From assembly GCA_965365445.1 (NCBI GenBank), contig CBDUBS010000149.1:1-9042 (forward strand): DNA of 9,042 bases. The letters run 5' to 3'. The translations under genes and the position numbers were made by a program. Under the pieces are notes generated by a model. That model was given only the letters and a program-made list of their open reading frames with translations, had not been told where the DNA came from and ran no database searches. Shown here in pieces: positions 1-5,565 of this stretch (position 1 is its first letter; each line of letters starts with the position of its first letter). The stretch is from CBDUBS01 sp965365445. GTDB lineage: Bacteria; Bacteroidota; Rhodothermia; Rhodothermales; DASSAV01.

Positions 1-1
1 T

Positions 2-94
2 ATGCTGGATCGACCCGACTACAAGAAACGGTTGAGCAAAGGTAATCTCCACGGGGAAGAACAGATTCCGGCTCGGGCCTGCTCCGGACCCTGA
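2..94 (+). CDS. 3' end of an unidentified gene (partial, start outside window)
   Basis: An open frame enters from the left edge and ends at TGA (92-94), giving about 30 residues that start LDRPDYKKRL and end ARACSGP. I do not recognise the family. The tail is hydrophilic, with no membrane segment or motif. Support is indirect. The frame is open from the window edge, its third codon positions are GC-rich like the neighbours, and its stop falls in the loop of a long hairpin just where a convergent gene (hemerythrin-like, minus strand) also ends, as expected at the junction of two converging genes. The other two + frames hit stops at 31-33 and 43-45. It could still be non-coding sequence. Confidence 0.4.
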   Translation: MLDRPDYKKRLSKGNLHGEEQIPARACSGP

Positions 95-113
95 GGAGCA
101 GGCATGAACCGGA
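67..113. terminator. Long imperfect hairpin between converging genes, probable terminator
   Basis: The core is a perfect 9 bp GC-rich stem (77-85 with 95-103) around a 9 nt loop (86-94). The stem continues outward through 67-75 and 105-113 with two single mismatches (72/108 and 76/104) and one G-T pair, so 19 positions per arm are mostly paired. The + strand gene stops inside the loop (TGA 92-94), and the minus strand gene stops 6 nt outside the right arm. Read on the minus strand, the stem is followed by a moderately T-rich stretch (ATCTGTTCTTCC) rather than a clean T-run. Termination in one or both directions is inferred from this position and shape. Confidence 0.5.
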
Positions 114-118
114 TGGTT

Positions 119-568
119 TCAGAGCGTTTCGCGGCCCCCTTCGGGGGATAGAAGGCGTTTGCCCAGATAGAGGAGCGCTTCGGGCGGGGCAGCGCGCTCG
201 ATGAAGGGAAAGAGCTCCCGTTCTTCAAAACGGATGTGCGCCCGGAGCAATCCGGCGAACCGATGCAGGAGGTTCGTATCGAGGTTGTCGCCCTCGACGA
301 TGCGGCTGATGTCCCCGAGCAGGAGGCGGTGTTCGTCGAGCATCCGGGAGGCGAGCGCCCCGCCCCCGATCCGCTCGCACAGATCGACGAGCAGTTCCTC
401 CTCGAGGGCAAAATGCCTGACGAGATGCTCTTCCGAAAAGCGACAGACGGTATCGGCTGCTTTCTGCAAGGTTTCTCCGGCGCCCAGCATCCGCTCGACC
501 TCGCCGGCCAGCTTCAAGCCCTCGAAATGATCGTGGGAGAGGGGTTGCAATGCTTCCGTTCGCTTCAT
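119..568 (-). CDS. Hemerythrin-like HHE domain protein
   Basis: This is a 149-residue soluble protein, about one four-helix HHE bundle in length. Candidate iron ligands are spread as expected for the fold: His12/His14 near the N-terminus (SHDHFEGL), His52 and Glu56 in an HxxxE motif, His80 (DEHR), and His111 and Glu115 in a second HxxxE motif (AHIRFEERE). Two HxxxE motifs plus extra histidines resemble the di-iron site of YtfE/RIC-type HHE proteins more than the classic oxygen-binding HxxxH pattern; His80 has no partner four residues on. The family covers iron, NO or O2 sensing and storage, and repair of iron centres; which applies here cannot be told. I chose the ATG at 568 (MKRTEALQPLSHDH), the usual kind of N-terminus for the family. 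A TTG at 580 would overlap the preceding gene's stop as TTGA and add four residues. It is the last gene of the minus strand operon. Confidence 0.85.
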   Translation of the reverse strand: MKRTEALQPLSHDHFEGLKLAGEVERMLGAGETLQKAADTVCRFSEEHLVRHFALEEELLVDLCERIGGGALASRMLDEHRLLLGDISRIVEGDNLDTNLLHRFAGLLRAHIRFEERELFPFIERAAPPEALLYLGKRLLSPEGGRETL

Positions 569-576
569 AGGCCGAA

Positions 577-1374
577 TCAACGGGAAACGATGGCGCGGGT
601 CGCCCCGGTCGTGAATCCTCCGTCAACGAGCACGATCTGCCCGGTGATGTAAGCCGAGGCTTCGGAAGCCAGAAACACCACACTGCCATCGAGATCGTTG
701 GGCAGGCCCGGCCGTTTGAGCGGAATGCGGTCGGTCAGGTAGGCGAGCCATTCCTGATTTTCGTACAGCGCAGCGTTCTGGTTCGTCTTGAACCAGCCCG
801 GAGCCAGAACGTTCACCGTGATGCCATGTCGTCCCCATTCCGCGGCCAGCGCCCGGGTAAGCTGAAGCACTCCTCCTCGGCTGGCCGTGTACGGTACGAT
901 GCCTTCCATACCGAACACGCTGGTGCACGAGCCGATGTTGATGATGCGTCCGTATCCCCGTTCCATCATATGGGGCGCAACCGCTTGAGAGCAAAAGAAC
1001 TGGCTTTTCAGGTTTGTGTCGAGGACAGTATCCCAGTCGTCCCAGGTAATCTCAAGGCTTGGCTTGCGGATGTTCAAGCCGGCATTGTTGACGAGGATGT
1101 CGATTTTTCCGTATTCCTCGATGGTTACACGAGCCAGTTCCTGAATATCTTTCTCGGAACGCACATCGGCCTGAACGGGCAGGACCCGGCGGCCCATTCC
1201 TTCGATTTCCTGCTTGAAGGTATCCAGAGCGGCAAGGCGACGGCTCGTGATGACCAGATCGGCCCCGGCGCCGGCCAGCGCCCGGCCGAAATACTGCCCG
1301 AGCCCTCGGCTGGCGCCGGTTACGATGGCCACGCGGCCTGACAGGTCGAATAACGAAGGAATCGGAGATGACAT
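577..1374 (-). CDS. Short-chain dehydrogenase/reductase, gluconate 5-dehydrogenase-like
   Basis: This 265-residue classical SDR oxidoreductase is of normal family length. The cofactor motif TGASRGLG lies at residues 19-26, NNAG at 96-99, the structural Asn at 121, and a C-terminal TGQIVLVDGG near 244-253. Arg45-Arg46 after the second strand (ITSRR) suggests NADP(H) preference. The active site keeps Ser149 and Tyr162, but the YxxxK lysine is Arg166 (YTASR; codon CGA, + positions 877-879 read in reverse). Overall pattern and the FDLSGRVAIVTG start place it near gluconate 5-dehydrogenase / 2-deoxy-gluconate 3-dehydrogenase SDRs, so a sugar acid or polyol substrate is likely but not shown. It starts 22 nt after the zinc dehydrogenase gene ends, with no obvious Shine-Dalgarno, and runs into the hemerythrin-like gene, so the two are probably co-transcribed. 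Confidence 0.9.
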   Translation of the reverse strand: MSSPIPSLFDLSGRVAIVTGASRGLGQYFGRALAGAGADLVITSRRLAALDTFKQEIEGMGRRVLPVQADVRSEKDIQELARVTIEEYGKIDILVNNAGLNIRKPSLEITWDDWDTVLDTNLKSQFFCSQAVAPHMMERGYGRIINIGSCTSVFGMEGIVPYTASRGGVLQLTRALAAEWGRHGITVNVLAPGWFKTNQNAALYENQEWLAYLTDRIPLKRPGLPNDLDGSVVFLASEASAYITGQIVLVDGGFTTGATRAIVSR

Positions 1375-1396
1375 AGGGACAGGTGATTACAGGGAG

Positions 1397-2440
1397 TTAC
1401 AGAACCGAATCGGGTTGCAGCACAATTTTGACCAGGTCGTCCGAGCCGGCATGAAGCCGGTCGAAGCACTCCTGGCCCCTGGAAAGCGGCAGCACGGCGC
1501 TTACGAGCGGCCGGACGTCGATCCGGCCAGACGCAACCAGATCGATGGCATCGCGGTACTCGCCGCTGCTGGCATACGAGCCCCGAAGCGTCAGCTCACG
1601 GGAGATGACCTCCTGGATGTTCACCTCGACGGTGCGGGTCAGGTTGCCCACCAGCACGACTCGCCCGCCAATGCGTGTGGCGGCCACGGCCTGACGCAAC
1701 GTTTCGGCAAAGCCTACCACCTCGAAGGACACATCCACCCCTCTACCGCCGGTCTGGTCGTGCACGAACCGTTCCAGATCGACCTGCTTCGGGTTGACGG
1801 TTTCGTCGGCGCCTACCTGCCGGGCCAGTTCGAGGCGGTGCTCGCTCGGGTCGGAAACGATAACCCGGCCGGCTCCCCGCAGCCGGGCGGCTTGCAGGGT
1901 GAACAACCCGATGGGTCCGGCCCCGATCACCAGCACGGTATCCCCGGGGGTTACTTCGCCCTGGCCGGCCGCGTGCAACCCGATGGATACCGGTTCGAGC
2001 AGGGCGGCCTGAACGAACGAAAGATCCTCCGGCATAGGGATGACCGTCCAGAAGGGCAGCACCACCCGCTCCGCAAAGGCCCCGTGCCGCTTCATGCCCG
2101 GTATGGAGACGCCCAGCACCTGGCGATGCTCGCATCGGTTGTGGTTTCCGTTCCAGCAAGCCGGACACTGGTTGCAGTACACCGTCGAATCGAAGCATAC
2201 CCGCTCGCCGGGTTCGACCGTAGACACCTCCTGCCCTACCGACTCCACGATGCCGGCTGCTTCATGGCCCATGATGAGCGGAGGGAGGCGCCGCCCGGTT
2301 GAGCCGGTGTATCCGTGCACGTCCGATCCGCAGATGCCACAGGCCTGCACCCGGACGATCACGTCCCGGGGCCCCGGCTCCGGGTCGGGGAAATCGGTGT
2401 AGGAAAAACGAAAGGGTTCCGTGTAAACGAGCGCCTTCAT
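1397..2440 (-). CDS. Zinc-dependent medium-chain alcohol/polyol dehydrogenase
   Basis: A 347-residue MDR-family enzyme that oxidises a sugar alcohol or secondary alcohol with NAD. Catalytic zinc ligands are visible as Cys37 (ICGSD), His59-Glu60 (GHE) and Glu149 (LLEP). The structural zinc site is complete: Cys89, Cys92, Cys95 and Cys103. The nucleotide fold has GAGPIG at 173-178 and an acidic residue at the end of the second strand (Asp197, VIVSDP), which favours NAD over NADP. The overall pattern is closest to sorbitol/L-iditol 2-dehydrogenase, galactitol-1-phosphate 5-dehydrogenase and threonine dehydrogenase relatives; sequence alone does not choose among them. Its ATG overlaps the stop of the upstream transporter gene as ATGA, implying translational coupling, and the SDR gene follows. 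A polyol-to-ketose step paired with the SDR is a reasonable inference. Confidence 0.92.
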   Translation of the reverse strand: MKALVYTEPFRFSYTDFPDPEPGPRDVIVRVQACGICGSDVHGYTGSTGRRLPPLIMGHEAAGIVESVGQEVSTVEPGERVCFDSTVYCNQCPACWNGNHNRCEHRQVLGVSIPGMKRHGAFAERVVLPFWTVIPMPEDLSFVQAALLEPVSIGLHAAGQGEVTPGDTVLVIGAGPIGLFTLQAARLRGAGRVIVSDPSEHRLELARQVGADETVNPKQVDLERFVHDQTGGRGVDVSFEVVGFAETLRQAVAATRIGGRVVLVGNLTRTVEVNIQEVISRELTLRGSYASSGEYRDAIDLVASGRIDVRPLVSAVLPLSRGQECFDRLHAGSDDLVKIVLQPDSVL

Positions 2441-3852
2441 GAAAGCAGCAGGGGAATCTGAAAGAGGCAGAAATAGCCGAATACGAGGAAGGCAACCAGC
2501 AAGCCGAGAGCAAAAATCCAGTGCGGCCGCAATATGGCGGCGGCTTCTTTATCGAACAGGCGGGGCATGACCCAGAACAGCCCGATGCCGACCCACAGCG
2601 CCTGCAGGGGCGTCAGCAGCAGCCCGTCGAGAATGGCGCCGAGCTTGACCAGAAGCACGGGCTTTACCCCGAATGTGTATACGATGACCATGTTCGTGAG
2701 GAAGAAGAAGGCCAGGAACAAACGGTACTGAGACTTCCAGACGAACCGGCGATTGAACTCCGGAATGCATATACGAAACGTATCGGCCAGGAGCCGGGGC
2801 CAGCCGGAGAGCTGCCCGACCTGCGTGCCTATGAGGGCGGCCGTGCCGCCAAGGAGGAACAAGGTCCCCCCGAGCGCTCCCCAGCGGGTGGCAAAGATTT
2901 CGGAAAGGGTGAGGGCTACGGCCTCGCCCTGAGGGGCCAGTTGCCGGGCGCCGAGCACCCCCGCCCCGGCCAGCAAAAAACAAACCGTAACGGTCGTGCC
3001 GATCACCATAGCCACCGTGGCATCGGTATATACCACCCGGCACCAGCCCTTTATGCGGTGCGCTTCCTCGGCGTCAACCGCCCGAAGCACCGCCAGGTCG
3101 GCCGGTACGCCGTTGCCTCTACCCCGCGCCATGCCGTAGCCTGCCCCGAGCACCCAGTAGGTATACCAGACCTGGCTGGCAAATCCTCCGGCCCCCCAGC
3201 CAAGCAAAGGCAGCAACTCCCGCCAGGGATTCGGGTCTTCTCCTGCCGCGATCGCCCATTCCGGTACGGGAGTCGCTCCAGGTATCATCCCCTTCAGAAG
3301 TATGCCGAAACCCGGAAATACGTGCAAGGCCACATACACCACCCCCAGCACGACGAGGGCCACCATGATGCTCATCACGATCTTCAATCGCTCGAACACA
3401 CCCGACCAGGCGACCACAACAGCGAATATGGTAACCGACCAGCCCCAGAGCTTCGGCGATAGGGGAAGCAGGCTGTTCATGAAAATCCCGGCCGCCGAGG
3501 CGATCGACCCGATGGAGATAGCCGCCGTGGCAAACTGCGCCACCAGCACCACCCACACCGCCCAGTGGCGCGGCCCCGGCATCCGGTCGAACATATCCAC
3601 CATCCCCTCTCCGGTGCATACGGTATAGCGAGCGCCGCTCATTCCTATCCAGTACTTGAGGAAAACGCCCACCATTACGGCCCATACGGCCGATACTCCC
3701 AGAATCGAGCCGACGCGCGTGGCGAGGATGACTTCCCCGGAACCAATGTATTCGGCCGCCCAGACGAAAGACGGCCCCACGAGGAGCAAAACAGCCAGCC
3801 CGCGCGGCGGCGCAAGCGCTTTTTCGTGCAGATCCACAGAGGTTGGTTGCAA
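2437..3852 (-). CDS. Nramp-fold membrane transporter lacking the canonical metal-binding motifs
   Basis: A 471-residue inner-membrane protein with about eleven to twelve hydrophobic segments. Family signs are the first-helix region GPSFVWAAEYIGSGE (26-40), GARYTVCTGEG (73-83), and the helix-6 region GWGAGGFASQVWYTYW (218-233). In true Mn/Fe Nramp transporters helix 1 carries DPGN and helix 6 carries MPH, which bind the metal. Here the matching positions read GSGE (37-40), and no MPH is present near 222-228. It is therefore probably not a standard manganese/iron importer. Known divergent relatives carry other cations, such as Mg2+ in the NRMT group, and this one may carry something else. The start is TTG with a strong AAGGAG six nt upstream; no ATG or GTG lies between the upstream stop and the first helix. 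It is first in a four-gene operon with two dehydrogenases, so import of their substrate is a plausible role, by inference. Confidence 0.85.
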   Translation of the reverse strand: MQPTSVDLHEKALAPPRGLAVLLLVGPSFVWAAEYIGSGEVILATRVGSILGVSAVWAVMVGVFLKYWIGMSGARYTVCTGEGMVDMFDRMPGPRHWAVWVVLVAQFATAAISIGSIASAAGIFMNSLLPLSPKLWGWSVTIFAVVVAWSGVFERLKIVMSIMVALVVLGVVYVALHVFPGFGILLKGMIPGATPVPEWAIAAGEDPNPWRELLPLLGWGAGGFASQVWYTYWVLGAGYGMARGRGNGVPADLAVLRAVDAEEAHRIKGWCRVVYTDATVAMVIGTTVTVCFLLAGAGVLGARQLAPQGEAVALTLSEIFATRWGALGGTLFLLGGTAALIGTQVGQLSGWPRLLADTFRICIPEFNRRFVWKSQYRLFLAFFFLTNMVIVYTFGVKPVLLVKLGAILDGLLLTPLQALWVGIGLFWVMPRLFDKEAAAILRPHWIFALGLLVAFLVFGYFCLFQIPLLLS

Positions 3853-3858
3853 GGCGGG

Positions 3859-3864
3859 CTCCTT
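3859..3864 (-). promoter_or_regulatory. Strong ribosome binding site deciding a TTG start
   Basis: AAGGAG on the minus strand lies 6 nt before the TTG at 3852-3850. It is the best Shine-Dalgarno in the window and supports the rare start codon of the Nramp-like gene. An in-frame stop (TGA, 3891-3889) lies 12 codons upstream, with no ATG or GTG codon in between. Confidence 0.75.
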
Positions 3865-3901
3865 CGGGTATGGGGGAACGCTTCGCGATCAAGGGAGCAT
3901 G

Positions 3902-3912
3902 ATCGTAACGAT
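3902..3912. promoter_or_regulatory. Short palindrome, possible operator of the minus strand operon
   Basis: ATCGTAACGAT is a perfect 5 bp inverted repeat around a single A, about 50 nt upstream of the transporter start. It lies just downstream of the weak promoter-like sequence at 3922-3950. Position suits a repressor site, but an 11 bp palindrome alone is weak evidence. Confidence 0.25.
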
Positions 3913-3921
3913 TCGAGGTGG

Positions 3922-3950
3922 AAGGTACCCTGTAGCCTGCCTTCCGTCAA
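3922..3950 (-). promoter_or_regulatory. Possible promoter of the Nramp/dehydrogenase operon
   Basis: On the minus strand TTGACG (3950-3945) is followed after 17 nt by TACCTT (3927-3922). The -35 matches the sigma-70 consensus at 5 of 6 bases, but the -10 only at 3 of 6, so it is a weak call. A TACAAT element further upstream (near 3978-3983) has no good -35 partner. Confidence 0.3.
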
Positions 3951-4071
3951 CGGAAAGGAGCCCTTCCGCAAAGATTGTATGCCCTGCCCCGGCTCAGTGA
4001 TCGTGCGAACCGGAACGGCTCCCTTGACGACGGACCCGTTCCGGCGTTATCCTTACCTTTACTTCGATGCC

Positions 4072-4098
4072 GGCTATCCCACGGTAAGTATGATAGTC
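4072..4098 (+). promoter_or_regulatory. Hairpin in the probable 5' leader of the guanylyltransferase gene
   Basis: GGCTATC (4072-4078) pairs with GATAGTC (4092-4098), giving a 7 bp stem with one G-U pair and a 13 nt loop, ending about 60 nt before the start codon. It matches no riboswitch class I know and may be chance. Confidence 0.2.
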
Positions 4099-4157
4099 CG
4101 CGGGAAGTCGGTTCGAGGGAGTTCAGCCGGAACGTTCACCATTTGCGGGAGTCGATC

Positions 4158-5234
4158 ATGACGTATGCGGTTATCATGGCGGGGGGCATCGGAAGCCGGT
4201 TCTGGCCGGCCAGCCGTCGGGAATCACCCAAACAGTTTCTTCGCATCCTGAGTGACACCACGCTCATCCAGAATACCGTCGCCCGCCTGCAAGGTCTCAT
4301 CGCGCCGGAGCGCTGCTTCGTGGTAACCCACGAGCGGTACGTGGAGCAAACCGCCGACCAGTTGCCCGCCATTCCCTCCGAAAACATCCTCGCGGAGCCG
4401 GTTAGCCGTAATACGGCGCCGTGCATCCTCTTCGCCGCGCTCAAGCTGCTGGCCGAAGATCCGGAAGCCGTGATGGTCGTGCTTCCCGCCGACCACGTCA
4501 TCAAAAACGCGCGTCAGTTTCAGGACGTGCTTGGCGTTGCGATCGAGAAGGCCCGTGAGCCGAGCGCCATCGTGACGATCGGCATCAACCCGACCCACCC
4601 CGAAACGGGCTACGGATACATCCAGTTCGACGGCCAGATCGACCCCGGGTCCGACGCGATCCATCCGTACCGGGTGCGCACGTTCGCAGAGAAACCCGAT
4701 TTGCCGACGGCTGAACGATTTCTGGATTCCGGGGATTTTTTGTGGAACAGCGGAATGTTCATCTGGAAGGCCGGAACCATCGTGGAGCAGGTCCATCGGT
4801 TTTTGCCCGAGGTATATGACGCATTCAAGGGATACCAGGAAGCGCTCGGCACCGAACGGGAATCCGAGGAAACATCCCGGGCGTTTGAAAACAGCCCCCG
4901 CATCTCGATCGATTACGGGGTAATGGAACGGGCCGAAAACGTGTGGGTAGTGCCGGGCTCGTTCGGGTGGAGCGACGTGGGCGACTGGCGGGCCGTTTAC
5001 CACATCGCGGAGAAGAACAACCTGGGGAACTCACTCAACGGTACGGTCATCGCGCACGATTCGAGCCGGTGCTACGTACAGTCCGATCACCGGCTCGTGG
5101 TGCTGGTAGGCATTCACGACACCATCGTGGTAGACACCGAGGATGCCATTCTGATTTGCAACCGGCAGAATGCGCAGCAGGTAAAAAACGTCGTGGATTA
5201 CCTGTATGCCCACCGCATGGAAGAATACATCTGA
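4158..5234 (+). CDS. manC: Mannose-1-phosphate guanylyltransferase (GDP-mannose pyrophosphorylase)
   Basis: A 358-residue cytosolic enzyme that joins mannose-1-phosphate and GTP to make GDP-mannose, the donor for mannose- and fucose-containing glycans. The signature loop GGIGSRFWP is at 9-17 and PKQF at 24-27. EPVSRNTAPCI follows at 80-90, LPADH at 109-113, FAEKP at 176-180 and WNSGMF at 196-201. A left-handed beta-helix-like tail follows to the end. Length matches the single-function form; the fused phosphomannose isomerase domain of long ManC proteins is absent, so the isomerase must be elsewhere. The ATG at 4158 has GGGAG (4147-4151) 6 nt upstream and begins directly at the nucleotide-binding strand. 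The open frame extends back to 3975, but that part looks non-coding. It seems to be a single-gene unit, with no sugar genes next to it. Confidence 0.93.
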   Translation: MTYAVIMAGGIGSRFWPASRRESPKQFLRILSDTTLIQNTVARLQGLIAPERCFVVTHERYVEQTADQLPAIPSENILAEPVSRNTAPCILFAALKLLAEDPEAVMVVLPADHVIKNARQFQDVLGVAIEKAREPSAIVTIGINPTHPETGYGYIQFDGQIDPGSDAIHPYRVRTFAEKPDLPTAERFLDSGDFLWNSGMFIWKAGTIVEQVHRFLPEVYDAFKGYQEALGTERESEETSRAFENSPRISIDYGVMERAENVWVVPGSFGWSDVGDWRAVYHIAEKNNLGNSLNGTVIAHDSSRCYVQSDHRLVVLVGIHDTIVVDTEDAILICNRQNAQQVKNVVDYLYAHRMEEYI

Positions 5235-5303
5235 CCCGATCGGAACAGACTTCCGCCGGGTTTCCCGCTCCGACGAATGCATCCGTGCCGGCTCCGAAGG
5301 GCG

Positions 5304-5348
5304 TTTGCGCCGGGCGCGCCTGCCATGCGCTTCCGGCGCAAAAATTTT
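5304..5348 (+). terminator. Intrinsic terminator after manC
   Basis: TTTGCGCCGG (5304-5313) and CCGGCGCAAA (5333-5342) form a perfect 10 bp inverted repeat. Inside it GCGC (5314-5317) can also pair with GCGC (5327-5330), leaving TT (5331-5332) bulged. Two A residues and then TTTT (5345-5348) follow on the + strand. It starts 70 nt after the manC stop. The T-run is short, so efficiency is uncertain. An 8 bp palindrome GGCGCGCC (5313-5320) lies within the loop side. Confidence 0.55.
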
Positions 5349-5487
5349 GCTACGTGTATAAAAGCCCTTTCCGGCTCCAACAAATTACCGGATCGTCCGT
5401 ACCACGGTAACTAACCCGCAAGTAAGATAAGGGAGGGCTGTACTTCATCATTTCTTAATATCTTTTCCGAATCTCTCCTCCGATTCT

Positions 5488-5538
5488 GACGTACTGGTCA
5501 TAAGTTGACCAATCGGTCATTTTCAAGACTGGTTGGTC
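5488..5538. promoter_or_regulatory. Three tandem GAC-N5-GGTC sites, probable TetR operators
   Basis: Three 12 bp near-palindromes of the form GAC-N5-GGTC lie at 5488-5499, 5507-5518 and 5527-5538, spaced 19 and 20 bp start to start (about two helical turns). The middle one is the best, inside the perfect inverted repeat TGACC-AATC-GGTCA (5506-5519). The array ends 28 nt before the tetR ATG, where bound protein would block transcription. TetR-family dimers typically bind such inverted repeats next to their own gene, so autoregulation of the whole efflux operon is inferred. Confidence 0.6.
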
Positions 5539-5565
5539 GTATTTTTTATCTCATGCCGGTACGAC

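Larger units (their letters stand above)
3853..4157. other. Divergent intergenic region (305 bp)
   Basis: This gap separates the minus strand operon from the guanylyltransferase gene and must hold promoters for both directions. It contains the Shine-Dalgarno, palindrome and weak promoter candidates listed separately. Facing right, TTGACG (4024-4029) is followed after 18 nt by TATCCT (4048-4053). A TACCTTTA stretch at 4054-4061 resembles the Bacteroidota TAnnTTTG element at 7 of 8 positions. Around 3941-3968 a TTCCG/CGGAA/TTCCG set could form small alternative hairpins. I see no convincing gene here. Confidence 0.6.
5235..5565. other. Intergenic region between manC and tetR (331 bp)
   Basis: It contains the terminator hairpin (5304-5348) and the triple operator array (5488-5538), both listed separately. 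Between them lie TATAAA (near 5357-5362) and TAATAT (5456-5461), which resemble -10 elements without clear -35 partners. There is also a short inverted repeat GAATC/GATTC (5469-5473 and 5482-5486). The sequence turns noticeably AT-richer from about 5340 to 5560 than the genes around it, as promoters often do. I see no gene in it. Confidence 0.6.

Noticed and set aside
1214..2302. Long + strand open frame (362 codons) opposite the zinc dehydrogenase and SDR genes
   Set aside because: Its translation is low-complexity, rich in Arg, Pro, Gly and His, with no family motif, while the opposite strand carries two clear enzymes. GC-rich codon use produces such shadows.
2521..3462. Long + strand open frame (313 codons) opposite the Nramp-like gene
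   Set aside because: It is antisense to a clear membrane protein; the translation is hydrophilic and motif-free.
3975..4157. N-terminal extension of manC by 61 codons
   Set aside because: The extra residues resemble nothing, the protein family begins at MTYAVIMAGG, and a good Shine-Dalgarno lies before the ATG at 4158.
5313..5320. GGCGCGCC palindrome as a separate regulatory site
   Set aside because: It lies within the terminator hairpin and needs no other explanation.
5533..5565. TTG start for tetR 11 codons upstream
   Set aside because: It would place coding sequence in the operator array and adds a hydrophobic stretch not seen in TetR proteins.
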